A stretch of 21,249 nucleotides of DNA from Rhizobiales bacterium CCH3-A5 (GCA_001556025.1 LSIB01000050.1:1-21249); one strand, 5' to 3'; numbered from the stretch's first letter, positions 1 through 6,630 are shown. Notes: a model not told the origin generated them from the sequence alone. A program made the numbers and translations.

Positions 1-56
1 AAGTCGACCGGCTTTGTCGCGATCATGACGCGGACCGCGCCGGTCGGGCCGATCAC
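1..56 (-). CDS. tnpB: IS66 TnpB (Orf2), N-terminal fragment at the window edge
   Basis: The first 18 codons of the IS66 accessory protein TnpB, starting at GTG 56 and running off the left edge. The translation MIGPTGAVRVMIATKPVD matches the family start, in which a short lead is followed by the IATKPVDFRKG-type motif. The GTG overlaps the tnpA stop (GTGA), so the two are probably translationally coupled. TnpB is required for IS66 transposition, but its biochemical role is not well defined. Only the N-terminus is visible. Confidence 0.8.
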   Translation of the reverse strand, partial: MIGPTGAVRVMIATKPVD

Positions 57-496
57 AAGCCGCCCTTCAACGCGCCGATCACGGCAGCGATCGTCTTCGG
101 GCTCGCACCGGTTCCGACACGCACCACGACGCCGTCAATCTCGATCTCGATCCCACCGCTCGGCCTGGCGACAATGCGACGACGACGCGGGGCCGGCTGC
201 CTCACGGTCTCGGGTTCCGAACGAGCTGCATCGACCACCGCAGGCACGAACGTCGGCAATGATGCCGGCTCCGGTGCTCTCCGCAAAAGACGCCGCCAGC
301 CGAAAAGCTGCTGCGGAGACAAGGCATGGCGGCGCGCAATCTCGCTCACCGTCGCGCCCGGCTCGTAGCTCTCCGCCACGATCCTTGCCTTGTCGTCGTC
401 CGACCAATCTCGTCGGCGCCCGGTCCCGGTAAAGACCTCGAACCGGCGAACCGGCTCGGCGTCGCTGGATTTAAGCGTAAGCTCTGAAATCGTCAT
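53..496 (-). CDS. tnpA: IS66-family accessory transposition protein TnpA (Orf1)
   Basis: A 147-aa protein of the IS66 TnpA/Orf1 type. Residues about 28-70 form a helix-turn-helix of the transposase-8 kind: RRDWSDDDKARIVAESYEPG followed by VSEIARRHALSPQQLFGWRR. An Arg-rich linker and a C-terminal segment with IEIEIDGVVVRVG follow, typical of the family. It probably binds the element's DNA ends. It lies just inside the IS66 terminal repeat and overlaps tnpB by four bases. The length is normal and no damage is visible. Confidence 0.88.
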   Translation of the reverse strand: MTISELTLKSSDAEPVRRFEVFTGTGRRRDWSDDDKARIVAESYEPGATVSEIARRHALSPQQLFGWRRLLRRAPEPASLPTFVPAVVDAARSEPETVRQPAPRRRRIVARPSGGIEIEIDGVVVRVGTGASPKTIAAVIGALKGGL

Positions 497-564
497 GTGT
501 CGAAGCCCTCAGGGGCTTCAAACATCGGCGCTCAGACCGCGCCCGCAAAGGTGCCAACGGGACA

Positions 565-572
565 GCGCTTAC
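565..572 (-). repeat. IS66 terminal inverted repeat, outer tip
   Basis: The minus strand reads GTAAGCGC from 572, continuing TGTCCCGTTGG. GTAAGCG is the hallmark of IS66-family ends. The partner repeat is outside the window, so the inner boundary cannot be set. Confidence 0.7.
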
Positions 573-627
573 CAGCCACCGCACACCCTGTCAGATTGAT
601 GGCAGTATGGAGACCCGCGAAGACTGA

Positions 628-652
628 GGACGGGCCACTAGGGAGCCCGCCC
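628..652 (-). terminator. Possible terminator hairpin downstream of cusF
   Basis: On the minus strand, GGGCGGGC and GCCCGTCC form an 8-bp stem (one G-U pair) around a 9-nt loop, 11 bases after the cusF stop. There is no U-tract, so intrinsic termination is uncertain. It lies between cusF and the IS66 end. Confidence 0.4.
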
Positions 653-662
653 ATAAGTCCAA

Positions 663-1064
663 CTACTGTACGCTGAGCGCGTCGACGGTGTAGGTGTCGT
701 TCGCGCCCTTGCTGAGCGTAAAGTTCACCTTGCTGCCAGGCTTGACCTTGGCGAGGTCGACCGACGGGGCGGCGGTCATTTCCATCGACATCGACGGCCA
801 GCCGAACGCTGCGATGGGCTCATGTTTCAGCTTGATCTTTCGATTCTGGGCGTCGATGGCCTCGACCGTGCCGACGGCCGACGCGCTCGTCGCCCCAGCG
901 GGCTTGGCACTGCTCATGCCGGGCATATCCTTCATCGCGTCTTTGCCGTGACTGCCTTGGGCGAATACCGGACCGACGATGAGCGGACCGGAAGCGAGAG
1001 CGACAAACAGGGCCGCATTGAGGGAGAGTCGGCGCAAACGCGCTGATTTGGGGCTGTCGATCAC
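663..1064 (-). CDS. cusF: CusF-like periplasmic copper-binding protein
   Basis: A 133-aa secreted protein with a signal peptide (hydrophobic core about residues 15-35, ending PVFAQG). A His/Met-containing linker (SHGKDAMKDMPGM) precedes a CusF domain at about 60-133. The copper-site residues of CusF are recognisable: His in LKHEPIAAF, Trp in GWPSMSMEM, and the two methionines of the SMSM stretch. In the family these bind Cu(I)/Ag(I) by Met/His ligands and a Trp cation-pi contact, and pass the metal to the CusCBA pump. The start is GTG, chosen because AGGAG lies about 7 bases upstream. It has its own SigF-type promoter, unlike the second CusF-like gene at 13693, which sits behind cusA. Confidence 0.88.
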   Translation of the reverse strand: MIDSPKSARLRRLSLNAALFVALASGPLIVGPVFAQGSHGKDAMKDMPGMSSAKPAGATSASAVGTVEAIDAQNRKIKLKHEPIAAFGWPSMSMEMTAAPSVDLAKVKPGSKVNFTLSKGANDTYTVDALSVQ

Positions 1065-1120
1065 GGTTGTTCTCCTGCGCGATTCCGAAAATGGCCACTA
1101 CGTGATGCAGGGGCATTGGT

Positions 1121-1149
1121 GAGTTCGGAACTGCTTCTGGAGCGGTTAC
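1121..1149 (-). promoter_or_regulatory. SigF-type promoter upstream of cusF
   Basis: On the minus strand, GTAACC (1149-1144) is followed after exactly 16 bases by CGAACTC (1127-1121). GTAACC-N16-CGAA is, from memory, the promoter consensus of Caulobacter SigF. The predicted transcript start is about 50 bases upstream of the cusF GTG. Three other sites in the window share the same 13 fixed bases and spacing. Confidence 0.8.
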
Positions 1150-1314
1150 ATATATGCGAGCAGATAATCTCGTTCGCCCAGGAATGGCGTCCCTCCAACG
1201 AGTCAGGCGCCTTTCGGACCTCTGCCGAACTCAAACGAGCCCGTTGCCCGGTGGCGGCGCGACGATCGCGTGGGCGCGCGGCTTCGATTCACAAAGCGGC
1301 AAGCGCTGCATTGG

Positions 1315-1959
1315 TCACCAACGCAGCAGCCGCGGTCCAAGCAAAGCGCCGGCGAGTGTGCACAACACAATCGTTCCACCATACCAAAGCGCAACAAACG
1401 GGAGCGAGTCGTCCATGCAGTGTAGGGCATAACCCATCGCGCTCACGCCACCGGCGACTAGACCGACAAAGGCGCCGGTTCGGGGGAGATCGGTTGGGGT
1501 GGCGAACCGGCGTACCGACCAGACAATCACAGCGAAGGGAAGCGTGGCGATGATCGGGATCGACAAGAGACATTCGAGCCACATGTCGCCGACCACCATC
1601 GTCCTCCAATGGGAACTCGGGGCGTTGCCGAGACTCAAGGCCGCGAGGACAGTGATGATGCCAAACGGCGCCAAGACCAGGAGAGAATGCGTCTTCTGCT
1701 CTCCGCCGGGTCTGACAACCTTCATGAGGTAAAGCGAAGCGATGCCGACGACGCTCACCGCGAAAGTAAGTTTCAAAAGCAAAAAGCCCAGCGCATCGGC
1801 GCTCTTCAAGTCTGGGCGAACCCCGAGGATGAGCAGCGCCGCAATGAGTGCGACAAAGGCTCCGGCACCCAGCGCGATGCGCAGCTTGCGGGCGAACAGC
1901 CGACGGTCGACTGGCTCGACGTTCATATTCAGCATGTCGATCAGTTGCTCGGTTTTCAT
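1315..1959 (-). CDS. nrsF: Anti-sigma factor NrsF (DUF1109 family)
   Basis: A 214-aa polytopic inner-membrane protein with about six hydrophobic segments (starting near 32, 60, 93, 130, 163 and 190). It matches the NrsF/DUF1109 family: MKTEQLIDML at the start, CLLSIP at 130-135, and ALHCMDDSLPFVALWY at 179-193. NrsF holds the sigma factor SigF inactive at the membrane. In Caulobacter two conserved cysteines, which I recall as C131 and C181, are needed for metal sensing; here the equivalents are C130 and C181, both present. The start at 1959 overlaps the sigF stop (ATGA), so the pair is coupled. The gene looks intact. Confidence 0.9.
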   Translation of the reverse strand: MKTEQLIDMLNMNVEPVDRRLFARKLRIALGAGAFVALIAALLILGVRPDLKSADALGFLLLKLTFAVSVVGIASLYLMKVVRPGGEQKTHSLLVLAPFGIITVLAALSLGNAPSSHWRTMVVGDMWLECLLSIPIIATLPFAVIVWSVRRFATPTDLPRTGAFVGLVAGGVSAMGYALHCMDDSLPFVALWYGGTIVLCTLAGALLGPRLLRW

Positions 1960-2441
1960 GTTCTCTGTCCTCGAGAGATCGCCGCCGCCATGGCATTCAA
2001 GCCCCGGTGCACGCTGACCTTGATGGCTGACTCCGACATGCCGCAACGCGTAGCGGCCTCGCTCACGCTCAAGCCGTCGAGCTTCACGTACTGGATCGCC
2101 CGCCGCATCTTGTCCGGAAGCGCCGCCAGCATCCGATTGAGGTCGAGCGCGCTTTCGGTGGCGGTGTGATCATCCTGCGCCATGACCTCGTTTGCTTCCT
2201 CCAGCGGCACATCCGTCATCGATGATTTCGTCTTGCGCAGGTGGTCGATCAGCTTGTAGCGCGCGATGGCATGCACCCATGGCGTGAAGAGCTGCTCGGG
2301 GTCATAGGAATCGCGGCGCGTGTGTATTGCCATCAGCGCGTCCTGCATCAGCTCCTCCGCCTCCTCAGCACTGCGCCCAATACGCTCCAACTTGTTCTTG
2401 TAATAGGCCCGCAAATGCCGGCTCAGCCGCTCGAGCAGCAC
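1956..2441 (-). CDS. sigF: ECF sigma factor SigF, probably frameshifted near its N-terminus
   Basis: A 161-aa reading frame from GTG 2441 encoding most of a sigma-70 ECF factor. Region 2 (about 3-75) has AEELMQDALMAIHTRRDSYD and FTPWVHAIARYKLIDHLRK. Region 4 (about 105-155) has a helix-turn-helix, LSVSEAATRCGMSESAIKV. It is followed by its anti-sigma gene nrsF with an ATGA overlap. The natural start seems to be ATG 2500, 15 bases from the SigF promoter, giving MSSREVELRALM, a typical SigF N-terminus. That frame ends prematurely, while ADDGEAKAHRV leads into the main frame. Comparison with family spacing suggests a small deletion of about 13 bases near 2455-2465, which also shifts the frame. 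It is either a real lesion, with a shorter product from GTG, or a sequence error. Confidence 0.85.
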   Translation of the reverse strand: MLLERLSRHLRAYYKNKLERIGRSAEEAEELMQDALMAIHTRRDSYDPEQLFTPWVHAIARYKLIDHLRKTKSSMTDVPLEEANEVMAQDDHTATESALDLNRMLAALPDKMRRAIQYVKLDGLSVSEAATRCGMSESAIKVSVHRGLNAMAAAISRGQRT

Positions 2442-2514
2442 CCGATGCGCCTTCGCCTCGCCATCATCAGCGCCCGCAACTCGACTTCACGCGACGACAT
2501 CTGCGCTCATCCAT

Positions 2515-2543
2515 GAGTTCGCGGATTTTGGCCGTCCGGTTAC
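2515..2543 (-). promoter_or_regulatory. SigF-type promoter upstream of sigF-nrsF (autoregulation)
   Basis: GTAACC (2543-2538, minus strand) is followed after exactly 16 bases by CGAACTC (2521-2515). The site lies just before the sigF start at ATG 2500, leaving a very short leader. It suggests positive autoregulation, as is common for ECF sigma factors. Confidence 0.8.
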
Positions 2544-2596
2544 ATTCCTGCTGGGCTTCGAGCAAGGGTCACCGTTGCGAGTCGCAAACTGGCTCC

Positions 2597-3130
2597 TCAT
2601 GGTTGGCGTCGCTGTGCAGATAGGCCGATGCGCGCCCGCAGAAACGCGACCATCTCGGGCGCATCCCATTCCGCTGGGCCAATCAGCCGACCCAGCTCGC
2701 GCCCCTCCCTATCGATCAGGAGCGTGGTGGGCAAGCCTGTTACCTTGAGATCCCGCAAGGCCTTTCCAGACGCATCAAGGTAGATCGCGATCTCCTTCAC
2801 GCCGGTCTCGCGGTAGAACCGGCGCACGGGTTCGACTCCGGCGCGATCGAGGGACAGCGCGACCACCTCGAAATCCGGGCCGCCGAGCGCCGCTTGCAGG
2901 CGGTCAAGCGCCGGCATCTCCTTGCGGCATGGCGCGCACCAGGTCGCCCACAGGTTCAGCAGCACAGCCTGGCCCCTGAAGTCGGCGAGGGTGCGCGTGC
3001 GGGCTTCGCCGTCGACGAAGGCGATCTCGGGCACAGGCCGCGCCTCGTCATGCAGGGCGAAGTTGGCGGGTCGTTCGGTCGCAGCGAGTGGCGCTGCCGC
3101 GAGCAAGAGGGCAAGCACAAGCGACCTCAT
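2597..3130 (-). CDS. TlpA-like periplasmic thiol-disulfide protein
   Basis: A 177-aa secreted thioredoxin-fold protein. An N-terminal signal peptide (MRSLVLALLLAAAPLAATE) precedes a TlpA/ResA-type domain. The active site is WATWCAPC (CxxC near residue 70) and the cis-Pro loop is VTGLPTTLLI near 130-140. Such proteins reduce periplasmic disulfides, for example to keep metal-binding cysteines reduced or to help cytochrome and copper-site assembly. The start at 3130 follows GGAGGGGGCC, and it overlaps the upstream small ORF by four bases. It is the last gene of the DUF411 unit. The exact substrate cannot be told from sequence; supply of reduced thiols to the DUF411 protein is an inference. Confidence 0.85.
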   Translation of the reverse strand: MRSLVLALLLAAAPLAATERPANFALHDEARPVPEIAFVDGEARTRTLADFRGQAVLLNLWATWCAPCRKEMPALDRLQAALGGPDFEVVALSLDRAGVEPVRRFYRETGVKEIAIYLDASGKALRDLKVTGLPTTLLIDREGRELGRLIGPAEWDAPEMVAFLRARIGLSAQRRQP

Positions 3131-3240
3131 GGCCCCCTCCTGAACAGGCCCCTGCCCAATGCAAGGATCGTGAGGACCAGGAGGAGCCCGGTCAGCCCGA
3201 TACCCCAGATCATGCCGGCGCTCATCATGTCGTGCATCAT
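3127..3240 (-). CDS. 37-aa small membrane protein
   Basis: A short gene with a complete ribosome-binding context (GAGGGCGG then ATG). It starts 6 bases after the DUF411 stop, and its own stop overlaps the tlpA start (ATGA). The translation begins MMHDMMSAGMIWGIG, has one hydrophobic helix (about residues 12-29) and ends GRGLFRRGP, positive inside. The Met/His-rich tip (MMHDMM) would face the periplasm and could bind copper, but that is inference. Similar one-helix Met/His peptides occur in copper gene clusters. The spacing and both overlaps support it as a real gene. A second peptide of the same design is at 14230. Confidence 0.75.
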   Translation of the reverse strand: MMHDMMSAGMIWGIGLTGLLLVLTILALGRGLFRRGP

Positions 3241-3246
3241 CCGCCC

Positions 3247-3684
3247 TCACTCAACCGCGTAGATCTTGGGCTTCGCGTCGCCCGAAATCTCGAACATCGT
3301 GAAAGGTTCGCGCTTTTTACCCGTCATGCCGGGGGAGCCGGCCGGCATGCCCGGCAGCGAGACGCCCTTGATGGCCGGGCGCTCCGTAAGCAGCTTGTTC
3401 AGGGTCGTGACCGGCACGTGCCCTTCGACGACGTAGTTGTCGATGACCGTGGTGTGGCAGCCCTCGAGCTCACCGGATATGCCGTGCTGCTTCTTCATCA
3501 AGGGCAGGTCGTGCGACGCCACGACCTTCACCTCGAACCCGTTCTCGCGCAGGTATTTGGCGTATTCCTCGCAGCAACTGCATTGCGGGCTCTTATAGAG
3601 CGTAGCCTGCTTTGCTGTCTGAGCCAGCACGGGGCCAGCCAGCATCAGGCCGAGGGCGGCGACGGCGGTGTTGAGCTTGCGCAT
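3247..3684 (-). CDS. DUF411 family periplasmic metal-binding protein
   Basis: A 145-aa secreted protein. After a signal peptide (MRKLNTAVAALGLMLAGPVLAQ) comes the DUF411 domain: ATLYKSPQCSCCEEYAKYL carries the conserved CxCC motif near residues 35-38, followed by HDLPLMKKQHGI, GCHTTVIDNYVVEGHVPV and a Met-containing tail (GMPAGSPGM). DUF411 proteins are common in copper-resistance clusters and have a thioredoxin-like layout; the Cys cluster probably binds Cu(I). The start at 3684 is set by AGGAG about 8 bases upstream. It leads a tight unit with the 37-aa peptide and the TlpA-like gene. Confidence 0.88.
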   Translation of the reverse strand: MRKLNTAVAALGLMLAGPVLAQTAKQATLYKSPQCSCCEEYAKYLRENGFEVKVVASHDLPLMKKQHGISGELEGCHTTVIDNYVVEGHVPVTTLNKLLTERPAIKGVSLPGMPAGSPGMTGKKREPFTMFEISGDAKPKIYAVE

Positions 3685-3712
3685 GGAGTTCTCCTCTGGT
3701 TTGTCTGTCTGG

Positions 3713-4078
3713 TCAGGCGACACGGATTGTTCCAATCATTCCCCCAGCCTGATGCTCCAAGACGTGGCAGTGGAACATCCAGTCGCCAGGATTGTCGGCG
3801 ACGAACGCGATCTCAACCGTCTCGCGGGGGCGGACGAGAACGGTGTCTTGCCATTCGCGATGGCGCGTCGGCAGGCCGTTGCGGCTCAGCACGCGAAAGG
3901 TGTGGCGATGAAGGTGCGCCGACGAGCGAGCTCTGGCCCGGCGCGGCAACAAGGCGAAACTCCCTGATTGCAGGTGCAAGCGCATCGGCCTGACGCGGCT
4001 CGGCAGTCGCCGACAAAGGATCATGCTGCCGGCCATGAATGACCGACGGCTGAGCATACGCCGTGAAAATCGTGACAT
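3713..4078 (-). pseudogene. Multicopper oxidase remnant (ends only, frameshifted)
   Basis: What remains of a Tat-exported multicopper oxidase of the CopA/CumA type. The frame from 4078 gives a Tat signal, MSRFSRRMLSRRSFMAGSM. About one base is then missing near 4019, and the mature N-terminus continues in another frame (4019-3912) as LSATAEPRQADALAP then REFRLVAAPGQSSLVGAP. It jumps near 3915 to the C-terminal copper domain in the first frame: HLHRHTFRVLSRNG, then DNPGDWMFHCHVLEHQ and GMIGTIRVA. The HCHxxxH motif for the type 1 and type 3 sites survives. The HPxHLHGH motif is cut to SAHLHRH, and nearly all of cupredoxin domains 1-3 is gone. It cannot be an active oxidase. It lies between the Cys/Met protein and DUF411, where an intact gene would be expected. 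Confidence 0.85.
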
Positions 4079-4200
4079 TGTCGTAGTCCTGAATAGCGGT
4101 GGTGGTCGGAGGTCTTCGCATTGCGAAGGCTTCCAGCGCGCATTCGCGCCACGGCCTCGTGCCGGATGCGCGAATTCAGGCGCTCCCGCCGACGGCGCGC

Positions 4201-4542
4201 CTAAATCAGAACTATGGATTTCGGCGGAAAGGGATCAGGTGGACGACGAAGGTCCGCGCCTCGGACGACCATGGCCGTATAGCTGGGCACCAGTGCCACG
4301 GCCTCAATAGCTCCATCAGCCTGAAATTCAGCCAATATGACCGCGCACATGGCGCTGCAGGAGGCAGCGCTCATGCCGTCCAGATCGCAACCGTCACAGC
4401 CATCTGGCATCGCCATGGACATCGCGCCCGCAGCCATGGCTGCCCGCATCTGCGCAGCTTGAACGCCCTGAAGCGCCAGTCCCATTATGAGACCGAAAGC
4501 CAAAGCAAACGCGCTCAATCGTCGGATTGTCATCCTCAGCAT
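4201..4542 (-). CDS. Small secreted Cys/Met-rich protein of copper clusters
   Basis: A 113-aa protein with a signal peptide (about residues 5-29, ending GVQAAQ) and a short mature part. The mature region is rich in Met and Cys (AMSMAMPDGCDGCDLDGM and ASCSAMCA) and ends in a Pro-rich tail, PDPFPPKS. The layout (signal, CxxC, second Cys pair, Pro-rich end) recurs in unnamed proteins beside copper-efflux genes, and a similar protein heads the plus-strand cluster at 6884. A role in periplasmic copper binding is inference. The start is uncertain: ATG 4542 and ATG 4533 are both possible and neither has a strong ribosome site. The IS3 element is inserted about 90 bases upstream and may have displaced its promoter. 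Confidence 0.65.
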   Translation of the reverse strand: MLRMTIRRLSAFALAFGLIMGLALQGVQAAQMRAAMAAGAMSMAMPDGCDGCDLDGMSAASCSAMCAVILAEFQADGAIEAVALVPSYTAMVVRGADLRRPPDPFPPKSIVLI

Positions 4543-4629
4543 GACGAAGCGCTAACATGTCGGTGGGGTCGCGCAAAACCTCCTGTGACCAGAATGTGAT
4601 CCGGTCGAGGAGAGTGGCCCTCGTCCTCT

Positions 4630-4633
4630 CAAT
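4630..4633. repeat. Target-site duplication of the IS3-family element, left copy
   Basis: CAAT just outside the left end of the element, matched by CAAT at 5871-5874. Four bases is the size expected for the IS407 group of IS3. Confidence 0.85.
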
Positions 4634-4714
4634 TGACCTGCCTCCGGTTTCCTGGACCGTTCAAAGCTGGAAAATTCCAGTTTAGCAGCACGGGCTGCGG
4701 ACGGAGTTTTCGGC

Positions 4715-4981
4715 ATGAAGAAGTCGAAGTTCACGGAGGCGCAGATCGCCTTCATCCTGCGCCAGGCTGAGGAAGGGACGCCGGTTCCGGAGGTCTGCCG
4801 GAAGGCAGGCATCAGCGATGCGACCTTCTACAATTGGCGCAAGAAGTACGCCGGGTTGATGCCCTCGGAGATGAAGCGGCTGCGACAGCTTGAGGAAGAG
4901 AATGCCCGACTGAAGCGGATCGTCGCAGACCTCTCGCTCGACAAGGAGATGCTGCAGGACGTCATCAAGCGAAAGCTCTAA
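4715..4981 (+). CDS. IS3-family transposase OrfA
   Basis: An 88-aa protein. The helix-turn-helix occupies residues 5-45 ([19 protein letters not shown], then [19 protein letters not shown]). A leucine-zipper-like coiled coil follows at 52-80 ([20 protein letters not shown]). It binds the terminal repeats and pairs with OrfAB. The gene ends 20 bases before the first ATG of orfB. The orfB frame is -1 relative to orfA and open across the junction from the GAAAGCT at about 4971, so an OrfAB fusion is probably made by programmed -1 frameshifting. Confidence 0.93.
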   Translation: MKKSKFTEAQIAFILRQAEEGTPVPEVCRKAGISDATFYNWRKKYAGLMPSEMKRLRQLEEENARLKRIVADLSLDKEMLQDVIKRKL

Positions 4982-5001
4982 GGCCTGCCCGCAAGCGGTC
5001 G

Positions 5002-5814
5002 ATGGTCGATCATGTGCGCGCGTCCTGGCAGGTGAGCATCCGTCGTGCTTGCCGCGCTCTGCCAGTCGAGCGCTCGACTTATCACTACCGCTCCCGACGG
5101 ACCGGGCAGGCCGGCCTCATCAAACGGATCAAGGAGATCGCCGAGACGCGCATGCGTTACGGCTATCGCCGGATTCATGTGCTGCTCAAGCGGGAGGGCT
5201 GGAATGTCAATCCAAAGCGGATCTACAGACTTTACAAGGAGTTGGGCCTCCAGCTCCGGAACAAGACGCCCAAGCGCAGGGTCAAGGCGAAGCTGCGCGA
5301 CGATCGTCGTCCGGCGACACGGACGAATGAGATCTGGGCCATGGACTTCGTCCACGACCAGCTCGCCACCGGCCGCAAGCTGCGGGTTCTGACCATCGTC
5401 GACACCTTCAGCCGGTTCTCGCCGGGGCTGGACGTTCGCTTCAACTTCCGCGGCGCCGACGTCGTCGAGGTGCTGGAGCAGGTCGGCGCGGCCCATGGCT
5501 TCCCGGCCAGTATCCGGGTCGACCAAGGTACCGAGTTCGTCAGTCGCGACCTCGACCTGTGGGCCTATCAGCGCAGCGTCACCCTCGACTTCTCCCGCCC
5601 GGGCAAGCCGACGGACAATGCCTTCATCGAGTCGTTCAACGGGAAGTTTCGGACCGAATGCCTCAACGCCCACTGGTTCATGAGCCTGCCCGATGCCCGG
5701 GAGAAAGTGGAGGCTTGGCGAAGGGAGTACAACGAGCTACGACCTCATAGCGCGATCGGGAACAAGACCCCGATATCGCTCGTCAATCGGCCACCGGCAT
5801 GCAGCCCGCGGTGA
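5002..5814 (+). CDS. IS3-family transposase OrfB (DDE integrase)
   Basis: A 270-aa catalytic part of the transposase. An HTH_21-type segment (about 36-85, [20 protein letters not shown]) precedes an rve integrase core with the DDE triad at D115 (WAMDFVHD), D174 (RVDQGTEF) and E210 ([12 protein letters not shown]). The spacing of 58 and 35 residues between them is normal for IS3. The C-terminal [15 protein letters not shown] motif is also present. The frame is open upstream of the ATG as ALRPARKRS, so the natural product is likely the OrfAB fusion. The gene appears intact. Confidence 0.93.
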   Translation: MVDHVRASWQVSIRRACRALPVERSTYHYRSRRTGQAGLIKRIKEIAETRMRYGYRRIHVLLKREGWNVNPKRIYRLYKELGLQLRNKTPKRRVKAKLRDDRRPATRTNEIWAMDFVHDQLATGRKLRVLTIVDTFSRFSPGLDVRFNFRGADVVEVLEQVGAAHGFPASIRVDQGTEFVSRDLDLWAYQRSVTLDFSRPGKPTDNAFIESFNGKFRTECLNAHWFMSLPDAREKVEAWRREYNELRPHSAIGNKTPISLVNRPPACSPR

Positions 5815-5870
5815 CCGTTTTACCCCCTGGAAGCGGCCAGCAGGCCGGTCCAGCATCGGGGGCAGGCTCA

Positions 5871-5874
5871 CAAT
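5871..5874. repeat. Target-site duplication of the IS3-family element, right copy
   Basis: CAAT immediately after the right terminal repeat, identical to 4630-4633. Confidence 0.85.
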
Positions 5875-6047
5875 GGGCCAGAACGAACTTGAAACTGGAT
5901 CAAAACCGAGGGGCAGCGTCAGCCCAGCTCGTCGTCGCACCATCTCGATGATGGTGCGAATGGCGGCAAAACGCCCGGATTGACGATGCCACAATAGGAA
6001 CGGCACCGTAGCATCGTTCTGGTATATTCACCTGGCTTTCAGCACCT
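5875..6047. other. Intergenic stretch right of the IS3 element
   Basis: No gene can be supported here. With the IS3 element removed, this stretch joins directly to 4629 and would have been the divergent intergenic region between the minus-strand copper block and the gene at 6117. A short inverted repeat, GCACCATC...GATGGTGC (5937-5956), is present and could be an operator, but this is weak. Confidence 0.4.
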
Positions 6048-6076
6048 GTAACCAATGCCGAGTTGGTCCCGAACTC
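6048..6076 (+). promoter_or_regulatory. SigF-type promoter upstream of the 85-aa secreted protein
   Basis: GTAACC (6048-6053), 16 bases, then CGAACTC (6070-6076). It has the same fixed bases and spacing as the sites before cusF, sigF and msrP. The predicted transcript start lies roughly 35 bases before ATG 6117. It is the plus-strand counterpart of the minus-strand SigF promoters. Confidence 0.8.
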
Positions 6077-6116
6077 TCCAGTAAGAGACAATTACGTCTC
6101 CTTTGGAGAAAGTTCG

Positions 6117-6374
6117 ATGAAACTCATTTTGACCGCAGCCTTGTTCGTGGCGCTGAGCGGATATGTCCAAGCGGCCGACCGTGGTTCGCACCAGGGAGGT
6201 GGAATCCACAAGGGTCACTCAGCCCAGGTGGGCCATTCGAAATCCAAGAAAGTCGTCGCGCGGGCCGCAAAGTCAGACGTGCCGGTCGTCAAGCCGGATC
6301 AAGCGATCGCCCCCAAGCCGGCGCCTCACCCCTTCACCAAGCCGTTCTCAAAGGGACCTCCGTCCTGGAAGTAA
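6117..6374 (+). CDS. 85-aa secreted His/Lys/Pro-rich protein of unknown function
   Basis: Not a family I recognise. A clear signal peptide (MKLILTAALFVALSGYVQAA) is followed by a short, low-complexity mature chain with spaced histidines (GSHQGGGIHKGHSAQVGHS), many lysines and a Pro-rich end (PKPAPHPFTKPFSKGPPSW). There is no cysteine and no methionine after the start. The His-rich part could bind metal loosely in the periplasm; this is inference. The start at 6117 has GGAG about 10 bases upstream. It lies directly behind a SigF-type promoter, so it is a candidate SigF-regulon member. A second small gene follows 36 bases later. Confidence 0.75.
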   Translation: MKLILTAALFVALSGYVQAADRGSHQGGGIHKGHSAQVGHSKSKKVVARAAKSDVPVVKPDQAIAPKPAPHPFTKPFSKGPPSWK

Positions 6375-6410
6375 TTCGGCCAGCACACGGCCAGAAACTG
6401 GAGGAACCAG

Positions 6411-6623
6411 ATGACGTCGATCAGAGCAATTCCGACCCGCTATCATCACGATCGGTCCAATGAGATGGCCATACGGAAACGCCTGGATGAGGCGGAGCAA
6501 TGGATGTCGCGTCATACGGCGCAGCTGTCTCGCCCCATCGCGCGCGTTTCATGGTCGAGCGGAGTATGTAGGGGCACCGGGCTGCTCATCCTGTTTTTCG
6601 TCGTAGCCGAGATCTTTTCGTGA
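6411..6623 (+). CDS. 70-aa small membrane protein of unknown function
   Basis: No recognised family. It starts with a good ribosome site (GGAGG about 8 bases before ATG 6411), 36 bases after the previous gene, and so is probably co-transcribed from the SigF promoter at 6048. The first 50 residues are charged and likely helical (MAIRKRLDEAEQWMSRHTAQ). A single hydrophobic segment, GLLILFFVVAEIF, ends the protein, suggesting a tail-anchored or one-pass membrane peptide. Confidence 0.6.
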   Translation: MTSIRAIPTRYHHDRSNEMAIRKRLDEAEQWMSRHTAQLSRPIARVSWSSGVCRGTGLLILFFVVAEIFS

Positions 6624-6630
6624 GCGACTG

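Larger units (their letters stand above)
1..572 (-). mobile_element. IS66-family insertion sequence, one end (partial)
   Basis: One terminus of an IS66-family element, continuing beyond the left edge of the window. Reading leftwards from 572 on the minus strand, the end begins GTAAGCGC, the usual start of IS66 terminal inverted repeats. About 75 bases later comes tnpA, followed by a tnpB start overlapping it by four bases, which is the standard IS66 gene order. The other end, tnpC and the 8-bp target duplication (which would include 573-580, cagccacc) cannot be checked because they lie outside the window. Confidence 0.85.
4634..5870 (+). mobile_element. Complete IS3-family (IS407-group) insertion sequence, 1237 bp
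   Basis: The ends are defined by imperfect inverted repeats (left TGACCTGCCTCCGG, right end read inwards TGAGCCTGCCCCCG, both leading to CTGGACCG) and by a perfect CAAT duplication on each side. Inside are overlapping-phase orfA and orfB with an intact DDE triad, so the element may be active. It sits between the two divergent copper gene blocks, about 90 bases upstream of the minus-strand Cys/Met protein, and may have separated that block from its promoter. Confidence 0.93.

Noticed and set aside
1289..1996. Long minus-strand frame overlapping nrsF in another phase
   Set aside because: Arg-rich shadow translation; nrsF in the overlapping frame has clear family motifs.
4394..4576. Minus-strand frame that becomes longer if the IS3 element is removed and 5871 joined to 4629
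   Set aside because: The joined frame is open but resembles no known protein and overlaps the Cys/Met gene; probably chance.
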